The notes beneath the pieces were generated by a model. That model was given only the letters and a program-made list of their open reading frames with translations, ran no database searches and was not told the origin of the DNA. A stretch of 42,432 bases of DNA from Desulfobulbaceae bacterium UBA2276 (GTDB lineage Bacteria; Desulfobacterota; Desulfobulbia; Desulfobulbales; Desulfocapsaceae): positions 38,336 to 80,767 of the forward strand of contig DDWW01000045.1 in the NCBI GenBank assembly GCA_002347085.1. Direction: 5' to 3'. Positions 33,055-41,526 of the stretch are shown piece after piece. A program made the translations under genes and the position numbers. Position 1 is the first letter of the stretch, and every line of letters begins with the position of its first letter.

Positions 33055-34227
33055 ATGATTGAAAAAACACTCAAAGGCAAGCCGGCCTATTGGATCTGGC
33101 TTGCATTTTTAGGAATGCTCATGGCTGTAGGTGCTGCCTGTTATGCGCGGCAGTTCCTCTTCGGTCTGGGGATGACAGGGATGAGCCGTGATGTCTCCTG
33201 GGGGCTTTATATCTCTCAATTTACCTTTCTGGTTGGGGTTGCCGCCGGAGGGGTGATGCTGGTTCTCCCCTATTATATCCATGATTTTAAGGCCTTTGGC
33301 AAGATTACGATTTTAGGTGAGTTCTTGGCAATCGCTGCTATCGCCATGTGTCTGCTCTTTATCATGGCCGATCTGGGACAGCCGCTTCGGGCCTTGAATG
33401 TGGTGCTCCATCCGACACCAAGCTCCATGCTCTTTTATGACATGATCGTCCTGAATGGCTATCTGTTCCTCAATATCCTTTGCGGCTGGGTCATTCTCAC
33501 CGCCGAGCGGAAGGGCGTTCATCCGCCCAAGTGGATCTATTTCTTTGTCTATCTGTCCATTCCCTTTGCTGTCTCCATCCATACTGTGACTGCGATGCTC
33601 TACTGTGGTCTGCCTGGACGTCATTTCTGGCTGTCAGCTATCATTGCCCCTCGCTTTCTGGCCTCAGCTTTTGCTGCCGGTCCAGCCCTGATTATCATTG
33701 CTAGTCTGATCTTGAAGCGGGTCGCGGGTTTTGATGCCGGTAAGGAGGCGATGAACAAGCTGGTAACGATCATTATGTACGCTGCATTGCTGAACACCTT
33801 CTTCGTTCTTCTGGAGGTCTTTGTCGGCTATTACTCCAATATTCCCGGCCATAAGCACAGTATCGAATACTTGTTTTTTGGACTTGAACATCATGGGCAC
33901 GTCTATGATAATTTGGTGCCTTTCATGTGGACCTCCGTGGTGCTGAACTTTGGTGCCTTGGGACTTTTTGCCTGGCCTTATGCCCGGAAAAAAAATGAGT
34001 TTCTGTTAGGGCTATCCTGTGTCATGATCTTTTTGGCCTTGTGGATTGATAAAGGCTTGGGTTTTGTCTTTGCTGGATTTGTTCCTAATCCACTCGATGA
34101 GATTACCGAGTATATCCCTACTGCGAATGAGCTGGGGATTACTATCGGAATCTGGGCAACGGGTTTCTTTATCCTGACCCTGCTCTATAAGATTGCGATT
34201 GGGGTAGAGCATGAGATGGAACAATAA
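33055..34227 (+). CDS. dsrP: DsrP, NrfD-like membrane subunit
   Basis: Integral membrane quinone-interacting subunit of the NrfD/PsrC family. The 390-residue protein has about ten hydrophobic segments, such as WIWLAFLGMLMAVGAACYA, FLVGVAAGGVMLVLPYYI, FLAIAAIAMCLLFIMADLG and FALGLSC-like helices to the end (ATGFFILTLLYKIAIG). The NrfD-type SWGLYISQFTFLVGVAAGG block is present. GAGGGCGTC precedes the ATG, 7 bp after dsrO. A strong terminator follows, marking the end of the operon. Confidence 0.96.
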   Translation: MIEKTLKGKPAYWIWLAFLGMLMAVGAACYARQFLFGLGMTGMSRDVSWGLYISQFTFLVGVAAGGVMLVLPYYIHDFKAFGKITILGEFLAIAAIAMCLLFIMADLGQPLRALNVVLHPTPSSMLFYDMIVLNGYLFLNILCGWVILTAERKGVHPPKWIYFFVYLSIPFAVSIHTVTAMLYCGLPGRHFWLSAIIAPRFLASAFAAGPALIIIASLILKRVAGFDAGKEAMNKLVTIIMYAALLNTFFVLLEVFVGYYSNIPGHKHSIEYLFFGLEHHGHVYDNLVPFMWTSVVLNFGALGLFAWPYARKKNEFLLGLSCVMIFLALWIDKGLGFVFAGFVPNPLDEITEYIPTANELGITIGIWATGFFILTLLYKIAIGVEHEMEQ

Positions 34228-34259
34228 GCTGTAAGACGGAAAAGTTTTTCTGAATGCGA

Positions 34260-34290
34260 AGCCCCCGAGTGATCGGGGGCTTTTTTTTTA
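34260..34290 (+). terminator. Intrinsic terminator of the dsrMKJOP operon
   Basis: AGCCCCCGA-GTGA-TCGGGGGCT is a perfect 9-bp stem followed by nine or more T residues. It is the clearest terminator in the window. Confidence 0.95.
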
Positions 34291-34372
34291 TATCCATCTG
34301 CGGTATAGTCTTTGATTGGTTTTTCAAGGAGTTCATTTCTCTCTCAAGAGTGGTAACCTTATCGGCTTCGCT

Positions 34373-34416
34373 GTAACGGCTGCTCGCCGCGCATTCCCCT
34401 GCAGCCTCGCCGTTAC
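34373..34416. repeat. Inverted repeat upstream of the flavodoxin-like gene
   Basis: GTAACGGCTGC and GCAGCCTCGCCGTTAC pair with a 5-base bulge. The GTAACGG/CCGTTAC ends recall the dispersed repeat family, but the interior does not align with the other copies. Confidence 0.5.
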
Positions 34417-34473
34417 CTTTACGTTTCCATCGTTATTGAGAAATGGCATTACGATACGTCAGCGGAATATATT

Positions 34474-35175
34474 GTGGATATCATTTTGGGAAAAAAACGA
34501 ATTCTTATAATCTCTTATTCCTTCAGCAGTCAGACCAGAAATCTCCTGAATGGCCTGATTGATGGACTTCAGGGAAGTGAGATGGAGGTCCATTGGGAAC
34601 AATTGAGTCCGGTATCTGATCTTCGATTTCCCATTGGGACTATCAGTGCCACCGTGATAATGATGGTGCAGACCTTTCTCCGAAAACGCTACCCTGTACA
34701 ACCTCTGAGCTCCCTCTGTTTTCAACCCTGGGATCTTGTTATCCTGGCCGGGCCAACCTGGTCTTATAATCCCAGCGGCCCGGTGCTTTCGCTTATTGAT
34801 CGAGATGGGAAGCGATTATTTTCCGGCAAGACCGTTTTGCCTTTTATCTCTTGCCGGGGGTACTGGCGGGTTCATTATTTTGGGCTCAAGGGATTGCTTA
34901 GACGTTGTGGGGCAAGTGTTGCCCCTCCCATTGTCTTCTCCCATCCAACCCCTGAGCCGTGGCGGACTATTGGGGTCTTTCTCAAACTGGCCGGAAAGGC
35001 ACCGGATGTTGGAAGTTCCTGGTTTCGCCGTTTCTATCCCAAGTATGGGCATAGCAGGCAACAGGTGGAGGATAGCCGCAAGGTGGGAATGGAGTTGGGT
35101 GAACATATCAAGGCTGGGAATCCCCTTGATCATCCTCTTTTCACCACTCCTGTGAGGGGCGAAGATGAGGGATGA
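34474..35175 (+). CDS. Flavodoxin-like protein
   Basis: A 233-residue protein with a flavodoxin fold of unknown function. ILIISYSFSSQTRNLLNGL is the FMN phosphate-binding loop, DLVILAGPTWSYNPSGPVL a second flavin loop, and KTVLPFISCRGYWRVHYFGLKG the third. The C-terminal 70 residues are an extension with Trp, Arg and Tyr. The likely start is GTG at 34474, with CGGAA eight bases upstream. It follows the dsr terminator and so is probably transcribed separately; it is convergent with the prepilin peptidase gene. Confidence 0.75.
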   Translation: MDIILGKKRILIISYSFSSQTRNLLNGLIDGLQGSEMEVHWEQLSPVSDLRFPIGTISATVIMMVQTFLRKRYPVQPLSSLCFQPWDLVILAGPTWSYNPSGPVLSLIDRDGKRLFSGKTVLPFISCRGYWRVHYFGLKGLLRRCGASVAPPIVFSHPTPEPWRTIGVFLKLAGKAPDVGSSWFRRFYPKYGHSRQQVEDSRKVGMELGEHIKAGNPLDHPLFTTPVRGEDEG

Positions 35176-35195
35176 GGGAAGGCGGTGCTGATCTC

Positions 35196-35984
35196 TCAGA
35201 AGCTGCCATGGAGATAAAACTGGTAGAGCTGGTTGACCTGCTCTGCAAAAAAGAGATAGGCTAAGGCGGCAAGGGAGAGAAAAGGGCCAAAGGGGATGCG
35301 GGTCTTTCCTCCTTTTCCTTGTTGGATCATGGCTATGATGCCAATCGTGGCACCCAGAAGGGAACTGGCAAAGATGACAAAGGGCAGGGCCTGCCATCCT
35401 AAGAAGGCACCGATCATGGCCAGCAGTTTGATGTCACCGCCCCCCATTCCTTCCTGTTTTTTCCAGAGGTAATATAAGAGGGCGATGGCATAAAGGACTC
35501 CGCCCCCGAGGAACAGGCCGATAAGCGAGTCCTGCCAGGTCAGGGCCGGACTCACCAGCGAAAAGATGAATCCCAGGAGAATCCCTGGCAGGCTGATAAC
35601 ATCAGGAATGATCTGATGCTCGATATCGATCCAGATAATGACCAGTAAGGCAGCACAGAAGATAGAATAGCCGGCACTGGTAATGCTGAGGCCAAAGCGG
35701 TGGACGAGGGCCGCTGACAGCAGGGCCATGCAGATCTCGACGACGGGATATTGCAGTGATATCCTTTCGTGACAGTGGCGACAGCGGCCCCGGAGGGCCA
35801 GAAAGCTGATGACGGGAATATTCTCATACCAGGAAAGAATATTCTGACACCGTGGGCAGTGCGAGGCGGGAAAGACAATAGATTCATCTTCAGACGGGAG
35901 TCGAAGGATGACGACATTGAGAAAACTGCCGACAATGGCCCCCAAGAGCAGGGCAAAGAAGAGGACAAGGGGTAACGATTCCAT
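35196..35984 (-). CDS. pilD: Prepilin peptidase / N-methyltransferase (PilD type)
   Basis: Inner-membrane aspartyl protease that cleaves type IV prepilins or type II secretion pseudopilins and methylates the new N-terminus. The 262-residue protein starts with LLGAIVGSFLNVVILRLP. It carries the zinc motifs CPRCQ and CRHCH in the cytoplasmic loop, and the two catalytic Asp motifs IDIEHQIIPD and GMGGGDIKLLAMIGAFLGW, with about eight membrane segments. No pilin genes are next to it. The upstream ribosome site is weak. It is divergent from pyrK. Confidence 0.95.
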   Translation of the reverse strand: MESLPLVLFFALLLGAIVGSFLNVVILRLPSEDESIVFPASHCPRCQNILSWYENIPVISFLALRGRCRHCHERISLQYPVVEICMALLSAALVHRFGLSITSAGYSIFCAALLVIIWIDIEHQIIPDVISLPGILLGFIFSLVSPALTWQDSLIGLFLGGGVLYAIALLYYLWKKQEGMGGGDIKLLAMIGAFLGWQALPFVIFASSLLGATIGIIAMIQQGKGGKTRIPFGPFLSLAALAYLFFAEQVNQLYQFYLHGSF

Positions 35985-36075
35985 GATTTTGTCGTATTTT
36001 TAAGGTGTAGTGTGTGTATGAATTGGAATTTTTTATCAATTTTCCTTAGGTGATCATCGTATCATATCGTTTATT

Positions 36076-36873
36076 ATGTCTCAATTCCAGAAAAAAGTTG
36101 ATGTTGTCCGCACAGAGCTTGTGGCCCGAGATGTCTTCAGGCTGACATTGATGGCCCCGGAGATTGTCGCTGCAGCACGACCAGGACAATTTGTCATGGT
36201 CCAGATTGCTGAAAACAAGGATCCCTTGCTTCGGCGGCCTTTCTCTATCCATCAGGCCAGCAGCGAGGGTTTACTGCAGATCCTGTTCAAGGTGGTGGGC
36301 CGAGGGACCGAGCTGCTTGCCCAGTGCCGGGTGGGGGAACAGGTGTCGCTCCTTGGCCCTCTGGGGCATGGTTTTATCATGGGCGATCCAGGCAAGGCCT
36401 GTCTGGTCGGCGGTGGCATGGGGATTGCCCCCATGTTCTTTCTGGCGCATCGTTTTATCGAGCAATCCTCGTCTGCCGGTCCCAGGGTGATGCCCAGAGT
36501 GATCCTCGGTGCCCGCAACCGCGAGGAACTTGAGCCCCTGGTTATTGATTTTCAGAGTTTAGGCGTAGAGGTGTTGGCGGCGACCGATGATGGCTCCTTG
36601 GGCCATCATGGCCTGGTGACTGATGTCCTCAAGAAATTAAATCTGGAACCTGAATCCACTGTCTATACCTGCGGCCCCCGGCCGATGATGGCCGCAATCC
36701 ACCATCTCTGCAAGAAAGAGAATATTGCTTGTCAGGTCTCGGTGGAAACAACAATGGCCTGTGGGATGGGGGCCTGTCTCGGCTGTGCCGTGCCCATGAA
36801 GGGTGGCGGCTATAGGCATGCCTGTTCGGATGGGCCGGTCTTTGCGTCCGGGGAGTTGCTATGGAGTCTGTAA
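36076..36873 (+). CDS. pyrK: Dihydroorotate dehydrogenase electron-transfer subunit PyrK
   Basis: FAD and 2Fe-2S subunit that passes electrons from dihydroorotate oxidation in PyrD to NAD+. The 265-residue protein has the FAD motif RRPFSIH near residue 54, the NAD-binding GGGMGIAPM near 112, TCGPRPMM, and cluster cysteines 229, 234, 237 and 250 (CGMGACLGC and ACSDGPVF). It overlaps pyrD by 13 bp, which supports coupled synthesis of the heterotetramer. Confidence 0.95.
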   Translation: MSQFQKKVDVVRTELVARDVFRLTLMAPEIVAAARPGQFVMVQIAENKDPLLRRPFSIHQASSEGLLQILFKVVGRGTELLAQCRVGEQVSLLGPLGHGFIMGDPGKACLVGGGMGIAPMFFLAHRFIEQSSSAGPRVMPRVILGARNREELEPLVIDFQSLGVEVLAATDDGSLGHHGLVTDVLKKLNLEPESTVYTCGPRPMMAAIHHLCKKENIACQVSVETTMACGMGACLGCAVPMKGGGYRHACSDGPVFASGELLWSL

Positions 36874-37802
36874 AGGTGCGGAAAGATGAAGTTGACCTGC
36901 GAGTGGCCATTGGGAGTCTGGAACTTCAGAATCCGGTGATGACTGCTTCTGGTACCTTTGGTTACGCTCGTGAGTTTGAAGATTTTGTGAATCTACGTCG
37001 TCTCGGGGCGATAGTGGTCAAGGGGATATCCTTGGCACCGCGCGCCGGTAATCCGCCGCCAAGGGTGGTGGAGACCGCTTGTGGCATGCTCAATGCCATT
37101 GGACTTGAGAATGTGGGGGTGGAGAGATTTATTCGTGAAAAAATGCCCTACCTTTCAGCCCTGGGAGTTCCGGTCATTGTCAACATCCTTGGTGATTCGC
37201 TTGCCGAATACAGCCAGATAGCTGAGCGGCTGGCGTCGGTACCTGGCGTTGGTGCTCTTGAGGTGAATATCTCCTGCCCCAACGTGAAGAAAGGCGGGGT
37301 GGCCTTTGGAACAGATCCTCAAATGGCAGCGGCCGTGACCGCTGCGGTCAAACAGAGTTGTCAGGTGCCGGTGATTGTGAAGCTCTCTCCCAATGTCACC
37401 GATATAACAGTAGTGGCCAAAGCTGTGGAGGAAGCGGGTGCCGATGCGGTGTCTCTAATCAATACCTTGATCGGCATGGCCATTGATCTTGGCTCCCGTC
37501 GTCCACTCCTTGCCAATATCATCGGTGGTCTGTCAGGACCTGCCATCAAGCCGGTGGCCCTGCGCATGGTCTATCAGGTCGCCCGAGCGGTCACTATCCC
37601 GATCATCGGGATTGGCGGGATCGCAACCGCCGAGGATGCCATGGAATTTATGTTGGCCGGGGCCAGCGCAGTGCAGGTGGGGACTGCAAATTTTGTCAAT
37701 CCCCGGGCCAGCGAGGACGTGCTTGAGGGGATTTCCGCGTATGTCAGGCAACAGAAGCTTGAGTCGGTCCGCGACTTGATAGGCGCCTTGCGGGTAGGGT
37801 AG
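36861..37802 (+). CDS. pyrD: Dihydroorotate dehydrogenase, class 1B catalytic subunit
   Basis: FMN enzyme that oxidises dihydroorotate to orotate in pyrimidine synthesis. The 313-residue TIM-barrel protein has PVMTASGTFGYAREF near the start, the active-site Cys in VNISCPNVKKGG (class 1 rather than the Ser of class 2), LSPNVTDI, NTLIGMAID, GGLSGPAIKPVALR and IIGIGGIATAEDAMEFMLAGA. PyrK alongside identifies class 1B, NAD-linked. The start lies inside the end of pyrK. A DUF1232 gene follows after 11 bp. Confidence 0.96.
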   Translation: MESVKVRKDEVDLRVAIGSLELQNPVMTASGTFGYAREFEDFVNLRRLGAIVVKGISLAPRAGNPPPRVVETACGMLNAIGLENVGVERFIREKMPYLSALGVPVIVNILGDSLAEYSQIAERLASVPGVGALEVNISCPNVKKGGVAFGTDPQMAAAVTAAVKQSCQVPVIVKLSPNVTDITVVAKAVEEAGADAVSLINTLIGMAIDLGSRRPLLANIIGGLSGPAIKPVALRMVYQVARAVTIPIIGIGGIATAEDAMEFMLAGASAVQVGTANFVNPRASEDVLEGISAYVRQQKLESVRDLIGALRVG

Positions 37803-37813
37803 GAGGCTATGAG

Positions 37814-38089
37814 ATGAACACCTTCTCTTCCCGTCAGCCGCCATCATCTCTCCTGGCAAAGGTCGTCTCCTATGGACGTCTCTTTTTACATCCCGATACA
37901 CCCTGGACTGTGAAGGGGATCTTGCTTCTGGCCATGCTTTATCTCCTCTCACCCTTTGACCTGATACCGGACTGGATTATCGGTCTGGGTCTGCTTGATG
38001 ATCTGGCCATTGTCTCCTTGCTTGTGGGGTGGGCGATTCGTCTTGTCAGTCGCCTGTCTTTGGTGCCGTCGGAAAATAAGCCGTTGTGA
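37814..38089 (+). CDS. DUF1232 (YkvA-family) small membrane protein
   Basis: A 91-residue protein with the DUF1232 core: WTVKGILLLAMLYLLSPFDLIPDWI followed by LGLLDDLAIVSLLVGWAIRL. The LSPFDLIPD signature is characteristic. Two hydrophobic helices suggest membrane association; the function is unknown. It probably belongs to the pyrKD transcript. Its last codons (Lys-Pro-Leu-stop) are contributed by the edge of repeat copy D, so the C-terminus may have been altered by insertion of that element. Confidence 0.85.
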   Translation: MNTFSSRQPPSSLLAKVVSYGRLFLHPDTPWTVKGILLLAMLYLLSPFDLIPDWIIGLGLLDDLAIVSLLVGWAIRLVSRLSLVPSENKPL

Positions 38090-38341
38090 AAAAATAATAT
38101 TGCCAATTGCTTGATTGGAGCGGCATAAGGAGCCGTAACGAAATGAGTATAAAAGGCCAAGTTATTTCGTAACGGCTCCTTGCTTGTTTCATTTACGGCT
38201 TCTTGTATGATCTTTGGTGGATGTAGTCTGCCAGGCGCCACGCAAAGAAACAGCGGTAAAGATTGCTGTTTCTTTGACGTTGCATAAGAATCCGTAAACT
38301 GAAAAGAGCAAAAAAAGCCTTGCTCTTTTCAGTAACGGCTT
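38078..38341 (-). repeat. Long dispersed repeat (copy D), with 102-bp unit
   Basis: A 264-bp element in the gap before aroD, inverted relative to copy B. The left end is AAGCCGTT and the right end AACGGCTT, giving 8-bp inverted termini. The first 102 bp (38078-38179) correspond to the short unit of copies F and I and contain the strong hairpin GGAGCCGTAACGAAAT / TTATTTCGTAACGGCTCC. Then follow hairpin 2 (CAAAGAAACAGC / GCTGTTTCTTTG) and hairpin 1 (ACTGAAAAGAGCAA / TTGCTCTTTTCAGT). Confidence 0.88.
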
Positions 38342-38366
38342 CTAAAAAATGAAGAAAGGAGGAAAC

Positions 38367-39077
38367 ATGCACCGTATCTGTGTCTCCATCGCCCGGGAAA
38401 CCGTTGACGAGGGTGTGGCGGTGGCGAAGACCATTGGCCCTTTGGCTGATGTCATTGAGATACGCCTTGATAGTCTTCGGGATATTGAGGTGTCACCTTT
38501 TCTTGAGCAACTCAGCCAACCCCTGCTTTTTACCAATCGCCCGACCTGGGAGGGTGGAGGGTTTGGTGGCGATGAAGAGGCGCGGATAGCCCCGCTTGTC
38601 AAGGCTATACAACAGGGGGCCCATTATGTTGATCTGGAACTCAAGGCCCCCAGCGACTCGCATAATATGCTGCTGGAAGCGATAGCGGCGGGGGGAGATT
38701 CGGACTGTCGTCTGATCCTCTCCTGGCATAATTTCCAGGAGACGCCGACTAAGGCCGAGCTGGTCGGGCGTCTGGCCATGATCCAGGATAAGGGGGCGCA
38801 CATAGCCAAGATTGTGACCATGGCCCATGATTATCATGATGTCCTGCGGGTGCTTATGCTCCAGGAAGAGGCTGCCGGCATGGACATACCGCTTATTGCC
38901 TTTTGTATGGGCCGGCCTGGGGTCATCAGCCGACTGGCCACCCTGGAGCTTGGAGGTTATATGACCTATTGCGCCGCAAGTGAGAATGAGGCCACTGCCC
39001 CTGGGCAGCTCTCGGTCGCCGTCTTGCACCAGATAGAGGAATTGATGACCAAGGAAACGGAGACCCGCCGCGCATGA
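38367..39077 (+). CDS. aroD: 3-dehydroquinate dehydratase, type I
   Basis: Third step of the shikimate pathway, dehydrating 3-dehydroquinate through a Schiff base. The 236-residue protein has DVIEIRLDSLRD near the start, the catalytic His in LSWHNFQETP and the Schiff-base Lys in AKIVTMAHDYHDV; AFCMGRPGVISRL is a further block. GAAAGGAGGAAAC precedes the ATG at 38367. The stop overlaps the aroE start by 4 bp (ATGA), so the two genes are translationally coupled. Confidence 0.96.
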   Translation: MHRICVSIARETVDEGVAVAKTIGPLADVIEIRLDSLRDIEVSPFLEQLSQPLLFTNRPTWEGGGFGGDEEARIAPLVKAIQQGAHYVDLELKAPSDSHNMLLEAIAAGGDSDCRLILSWHNFQETPTKAELVGRLAMIQDKGAHIAKIVTMAHDYHDVLRVLMLQEEAAGMDIPLIAFCMGRPGVISRLATLELGGYMTYCAASENEATAPGQLSVAVLHQIEELMTKETETRRA

Positions 39078-39928
39078 CCACCTTAAATATCAATGGGCAG
39101 ACCGCACTCTATGGGATTATCGGCAATCCGGTGCGCCACTCTCTCAGCCCGGCCATGCATAACGCGGCATTTGCGGAACTGGGGGAAAATAGCGTTTACC
39201 TGCCGTTTCCGGTGGTCGATCTCAAGGCCGGTGTTGAGGGCTTAAAGGGGTTGGGGGTGCGCGGGGTGAGTGTGACCATCCCGTATAAAGAGGCCATCAT
39301 CCCGTTGCTGGATGAGCTTGATGATCTGGCGCGGCAGATCGGGGCGGTGAATACCTTGGTGATCAAGGAGATCGATGGCCGAAAATATCTTTGCGGCAGC
39401 AACAGTGATTGGCTGGGTGCCAATCGGGCCTTGTCCGAAAAGGTGTGTTTAGCAGGGGCGCGGGTGGTGATTTTGGGCGCCGGCGGCTCAGCCCGGGCCA
39501 TTGGCTTTGGTCTGCGTCAGGCAGGGGCGCAGGTCGTGATCTGTAGTCGTACTGAGTCCAGGGGGCGGGCCCTGGCGAAGGATCTGGGCTGTTCCTGGCA
39601 CTCCTTGGCTGACGCTGAGAATCTGCGTGCCGAGGTGCTCCTTAATGCTACCTCGGTGGGGATGCAGCCGGAGAGCGAGGTCAGTCCGGTTGCCGCCAAG
39701 ATTCTTGCTCATTTTCAGGTGGTGATGGATATCGTTTATGCCCCGTTGGAGACAGTGTTGCTCAAAGAGGCACAGGCGGCTGGCTGCCAGGTGATCAATG
39801 GCTTGGAGATGTTATTGTATCAAGGGGTGGCGCAGTTTGAGCTCTGGACTGGAAAAACGGCCCCGGTGGAACTGATGCGTCAGAAATTGTATCAGGCAAC
39901 CGGAAATAGAGTGAAAAATAAAGATTAA
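39074..39928 (+). CDS. aroE: Shikimate dehydrogenase
   Basis: NADPH-dependent reduction of 3-dehydroshikimate to shikimate. The 284-residue protein has the substrate-binding GNPVRHSLSPAMHN near residue 16, the catalytic Lys in VTIPYKEAI, the Asp in GSNSDWLGA, and the nucleotide-binding GAGGSARAI. NATSVGMQPES and INGLEMLLYQGVAQFELWTG complete the signature. It overlaps aroD by 4 bp. The stop codon abuts repeat copy I, which separates it from aroA. Confidence 0.96.
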   Translation: MTTLNINGQTALYGIIGNPVRHSLSPAMHNAAFAELGENSVYLPFPVVDLKAGVEGLKGLGVRGVSVTIPYKEAIIPLLDELDDLARQIGAVNTLVIKEIDGRKYLCGSNSDWLGANRALSEKVCLAGARVVILGAGGSARAIGFGLRQAGAQVVICSRTESRGRALAKDLGCSWHSLADAENLRAEVLLNATSVGMQPESEVSPVAAKILAHFQVVMDIVYAPLETVLLKEAQAAGCQVINGLEMLLYQGVAQFELWTGKTAPVELMRQKLYQATGNRVKNKD

Positions 39929-40028
39929 GCCGTTGTAAATAAAGAACCTGACTATTTGAATGGCCGGAGCGGTATAAGGTGCCTGAAGAAAAGAAGCAAC
40001 ACAGCACTGCTTATTTCATACCGGCTCC
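39927..40028 (+). repeat. 102-bp dispersed repeat unit (copy I)
   Basis: The unit runs from AAGCCGTTGTAAATAAA to CCGGCTCC and is exactly 102 bp, like copy F (inverted) and the first part of copy D. Its first two bases form part of the aroE stop codon TAA. The central GGTATAAGGTGCC matches copy F. Confidence 0.8.
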
Positions 40029-40064
40029 TAAGAATCTGATGAATCAAAAGACAGAAGAGAAAAG

Positions 40065-41366
40065 ATGAAAGAGATATCCCCTGTAACAAGCGTTGATGCC
40101 ACCATTGCGGTGCCCGGTTCTAAGAGTTTGACCCAGAGGGCCCTCATTGCCGCGGCCTTAGCCGAGGGGCGGAGTCATCTGCTGGGGCCCTTGACCAGTG
40201 AAGACACTGACTTTACCTCAAAGGCCCTGGGGCAGATGGGGATTACCGTCCAGAAAGAGGTCGCTGCTCACCCCCTAAAGGGGATTGCTGCCTGTGATTC
40301 CTGGCAGGTGGAGGGTAATGGCGGCCGGATTGCCACCCCGAGAGATGTGATCTATCTGGGTAATAATGGTACTGCCACCCGTTTTCTGACCTCGGTTGCC
40401 GCCTTGGGCCATGGCGTTTTTACCATTGACGGGGAGGAGCGGATGCGTGAGCGGCCGATTGGCCCGCTGATGGAGGCCCTTCGTGGCTGGGGTGTGGATA
40501 TCAGTTCGGTGGCTGGCACCGGCTGTCCTCCGCTTAAAATCAACAGCCATGGTCTTGCGGGTGGTGAAACTGTCCTGCCGGAGGGAAAGAGCAGTCAGTA
40601 TCTCTCCTCGCTCCTGCTGGTCGCACCCTATGCTGTACGTCCTGCCACCCTTCAGGTCAGGGGCGAGGTCCTGTCAAAACCCTATGTGGCCATGACCCTT
40701 TCGGTGATGGCCGATTTTGGCATTGAGGTTGATTGCAATCAGGAGTTGACCCGCTTTGTGATTCCCCAAGGCTGTTACCGGGCTATGGAATATCAGATTG
40801 AAGGGGATGCCTCCAATGCCTCCTATTTCTGGGCGGCGGCGGCTATTACTGCTGGTCGGGTGACGGTGAGCAATGTGCCGGTACCTTCTCTGCAGGGGGA
40901 CGCCGGACTGGTGCCGTTGCTGGCCCGTATGGGTTGTGAGATCAGTCGGGAGGGGGGCGGAATTACGGTTTGTGGTCGACAGCACCTGGAAGGGATCACT
41001 GTTGATATGGGGGATATGCCGGACGTGGTTCCCACCCTGGCGGTGGTCGCAGCCTTTGCCCATGGTAAGACGGTTATCAACAATATTGCTCACCTGCGGA
41101 TCAAGGAATGTGATCGCTTAAGCGCCGTGGTTACCGAGCTGACCAGAATGGGGGCCCGGGTTGAAGAGCGTCAGGACAGCATGATTATCCATGGTGATGG
41201 CGGGGAGAGTCTGCATGGTGCTACTATTGACACCTATAAGGATCATCGAATGGCCATGAGTTTTGCGGTGGCTGGCTTGAAGGTGGCTGGGGTGCGGATC
41301 AGTGATGAGGGGTGTGTTGCCAAATCCTTTCCTGACTTTTGGGAGCGTTTTAGCTGGCTTGCCTGA
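40065..41366 (+). CDS. aroA: 5-enolpyruvylshikimate-3-phosphate synthase
   Basis: Transfers enolpyruvyl from PEP to shikimate 3-phosphate. The 433-residue protein has the substrate motif VPGSKSLTQRALIAAALAEG near residue 16, the PEP-side LGNNGTATRFL near 104, PEGKSSQYLSSLLL, the ECDRLSAVVTELTRMGA block and the late YKDHRMAMSFAVAGL. AAGAGAAAAG precedes the ATG. It is part of the aroD-aroE-aroA run, with repeat copy I in the aroE-aroA gap. Confidence 0.96.
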   Translation: MKEISPVTSVDATIAVPGSKSLTQRALIAAALAEGRSHLLGPLTSEDTDFTSKALGQMGITVQKEVAAHPLKGIAACDSWQVEGNGGRIATPRDVIYLGNNGTATRFLTSVAALGHGVFTIDGEERMRERPIGPLMEALRGWGVDISSVAGTGCPPLKINSHGLAGGETVLPEGKSSQYLSSLLLVAPYAVRPATLQVRGEVLSKPYVAMTLSVMADFGIEVDCNQELTRFVIPQGCYRAMEYQIEGDASNASYFWAAAAITAGRVTVSNVPVPSLQGDAGLVPLLARMGCEISREGGGITVCGRQHLEGITVDMGDMPDVVPTLAVVAAFAHGKTVINNIAHLRIKECDRLSAVVTELTRMGARVEERQDSMIIHGDGGESLHGATIDTYKDHRMAMSFAVAGLKVAGVRISDEGCVAKSFPDFWERFSWLA

Positions 41367-41526
41367 TCGTAAAAACGGCGGTTAAAACCACTTAAAGTAC
41401 GAAAAGCACGAAAAAATTTCAAGAGATAGCAAGCTGGAGGTCATTACCCAAAGGGTGAAGGTCTATAGCAATGCAACATATTTATTTGTTTGATATTTTT
41501 TTGATGCCCACCTGTTCTTTCTCTGT

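Noticed and set aside
34373..34416. Inclusion as a tenth copy of the dispersed repeat
   Set aside because: Only the outer GTAACGG/CCGTTAC matches; the interior cannot be aligned.
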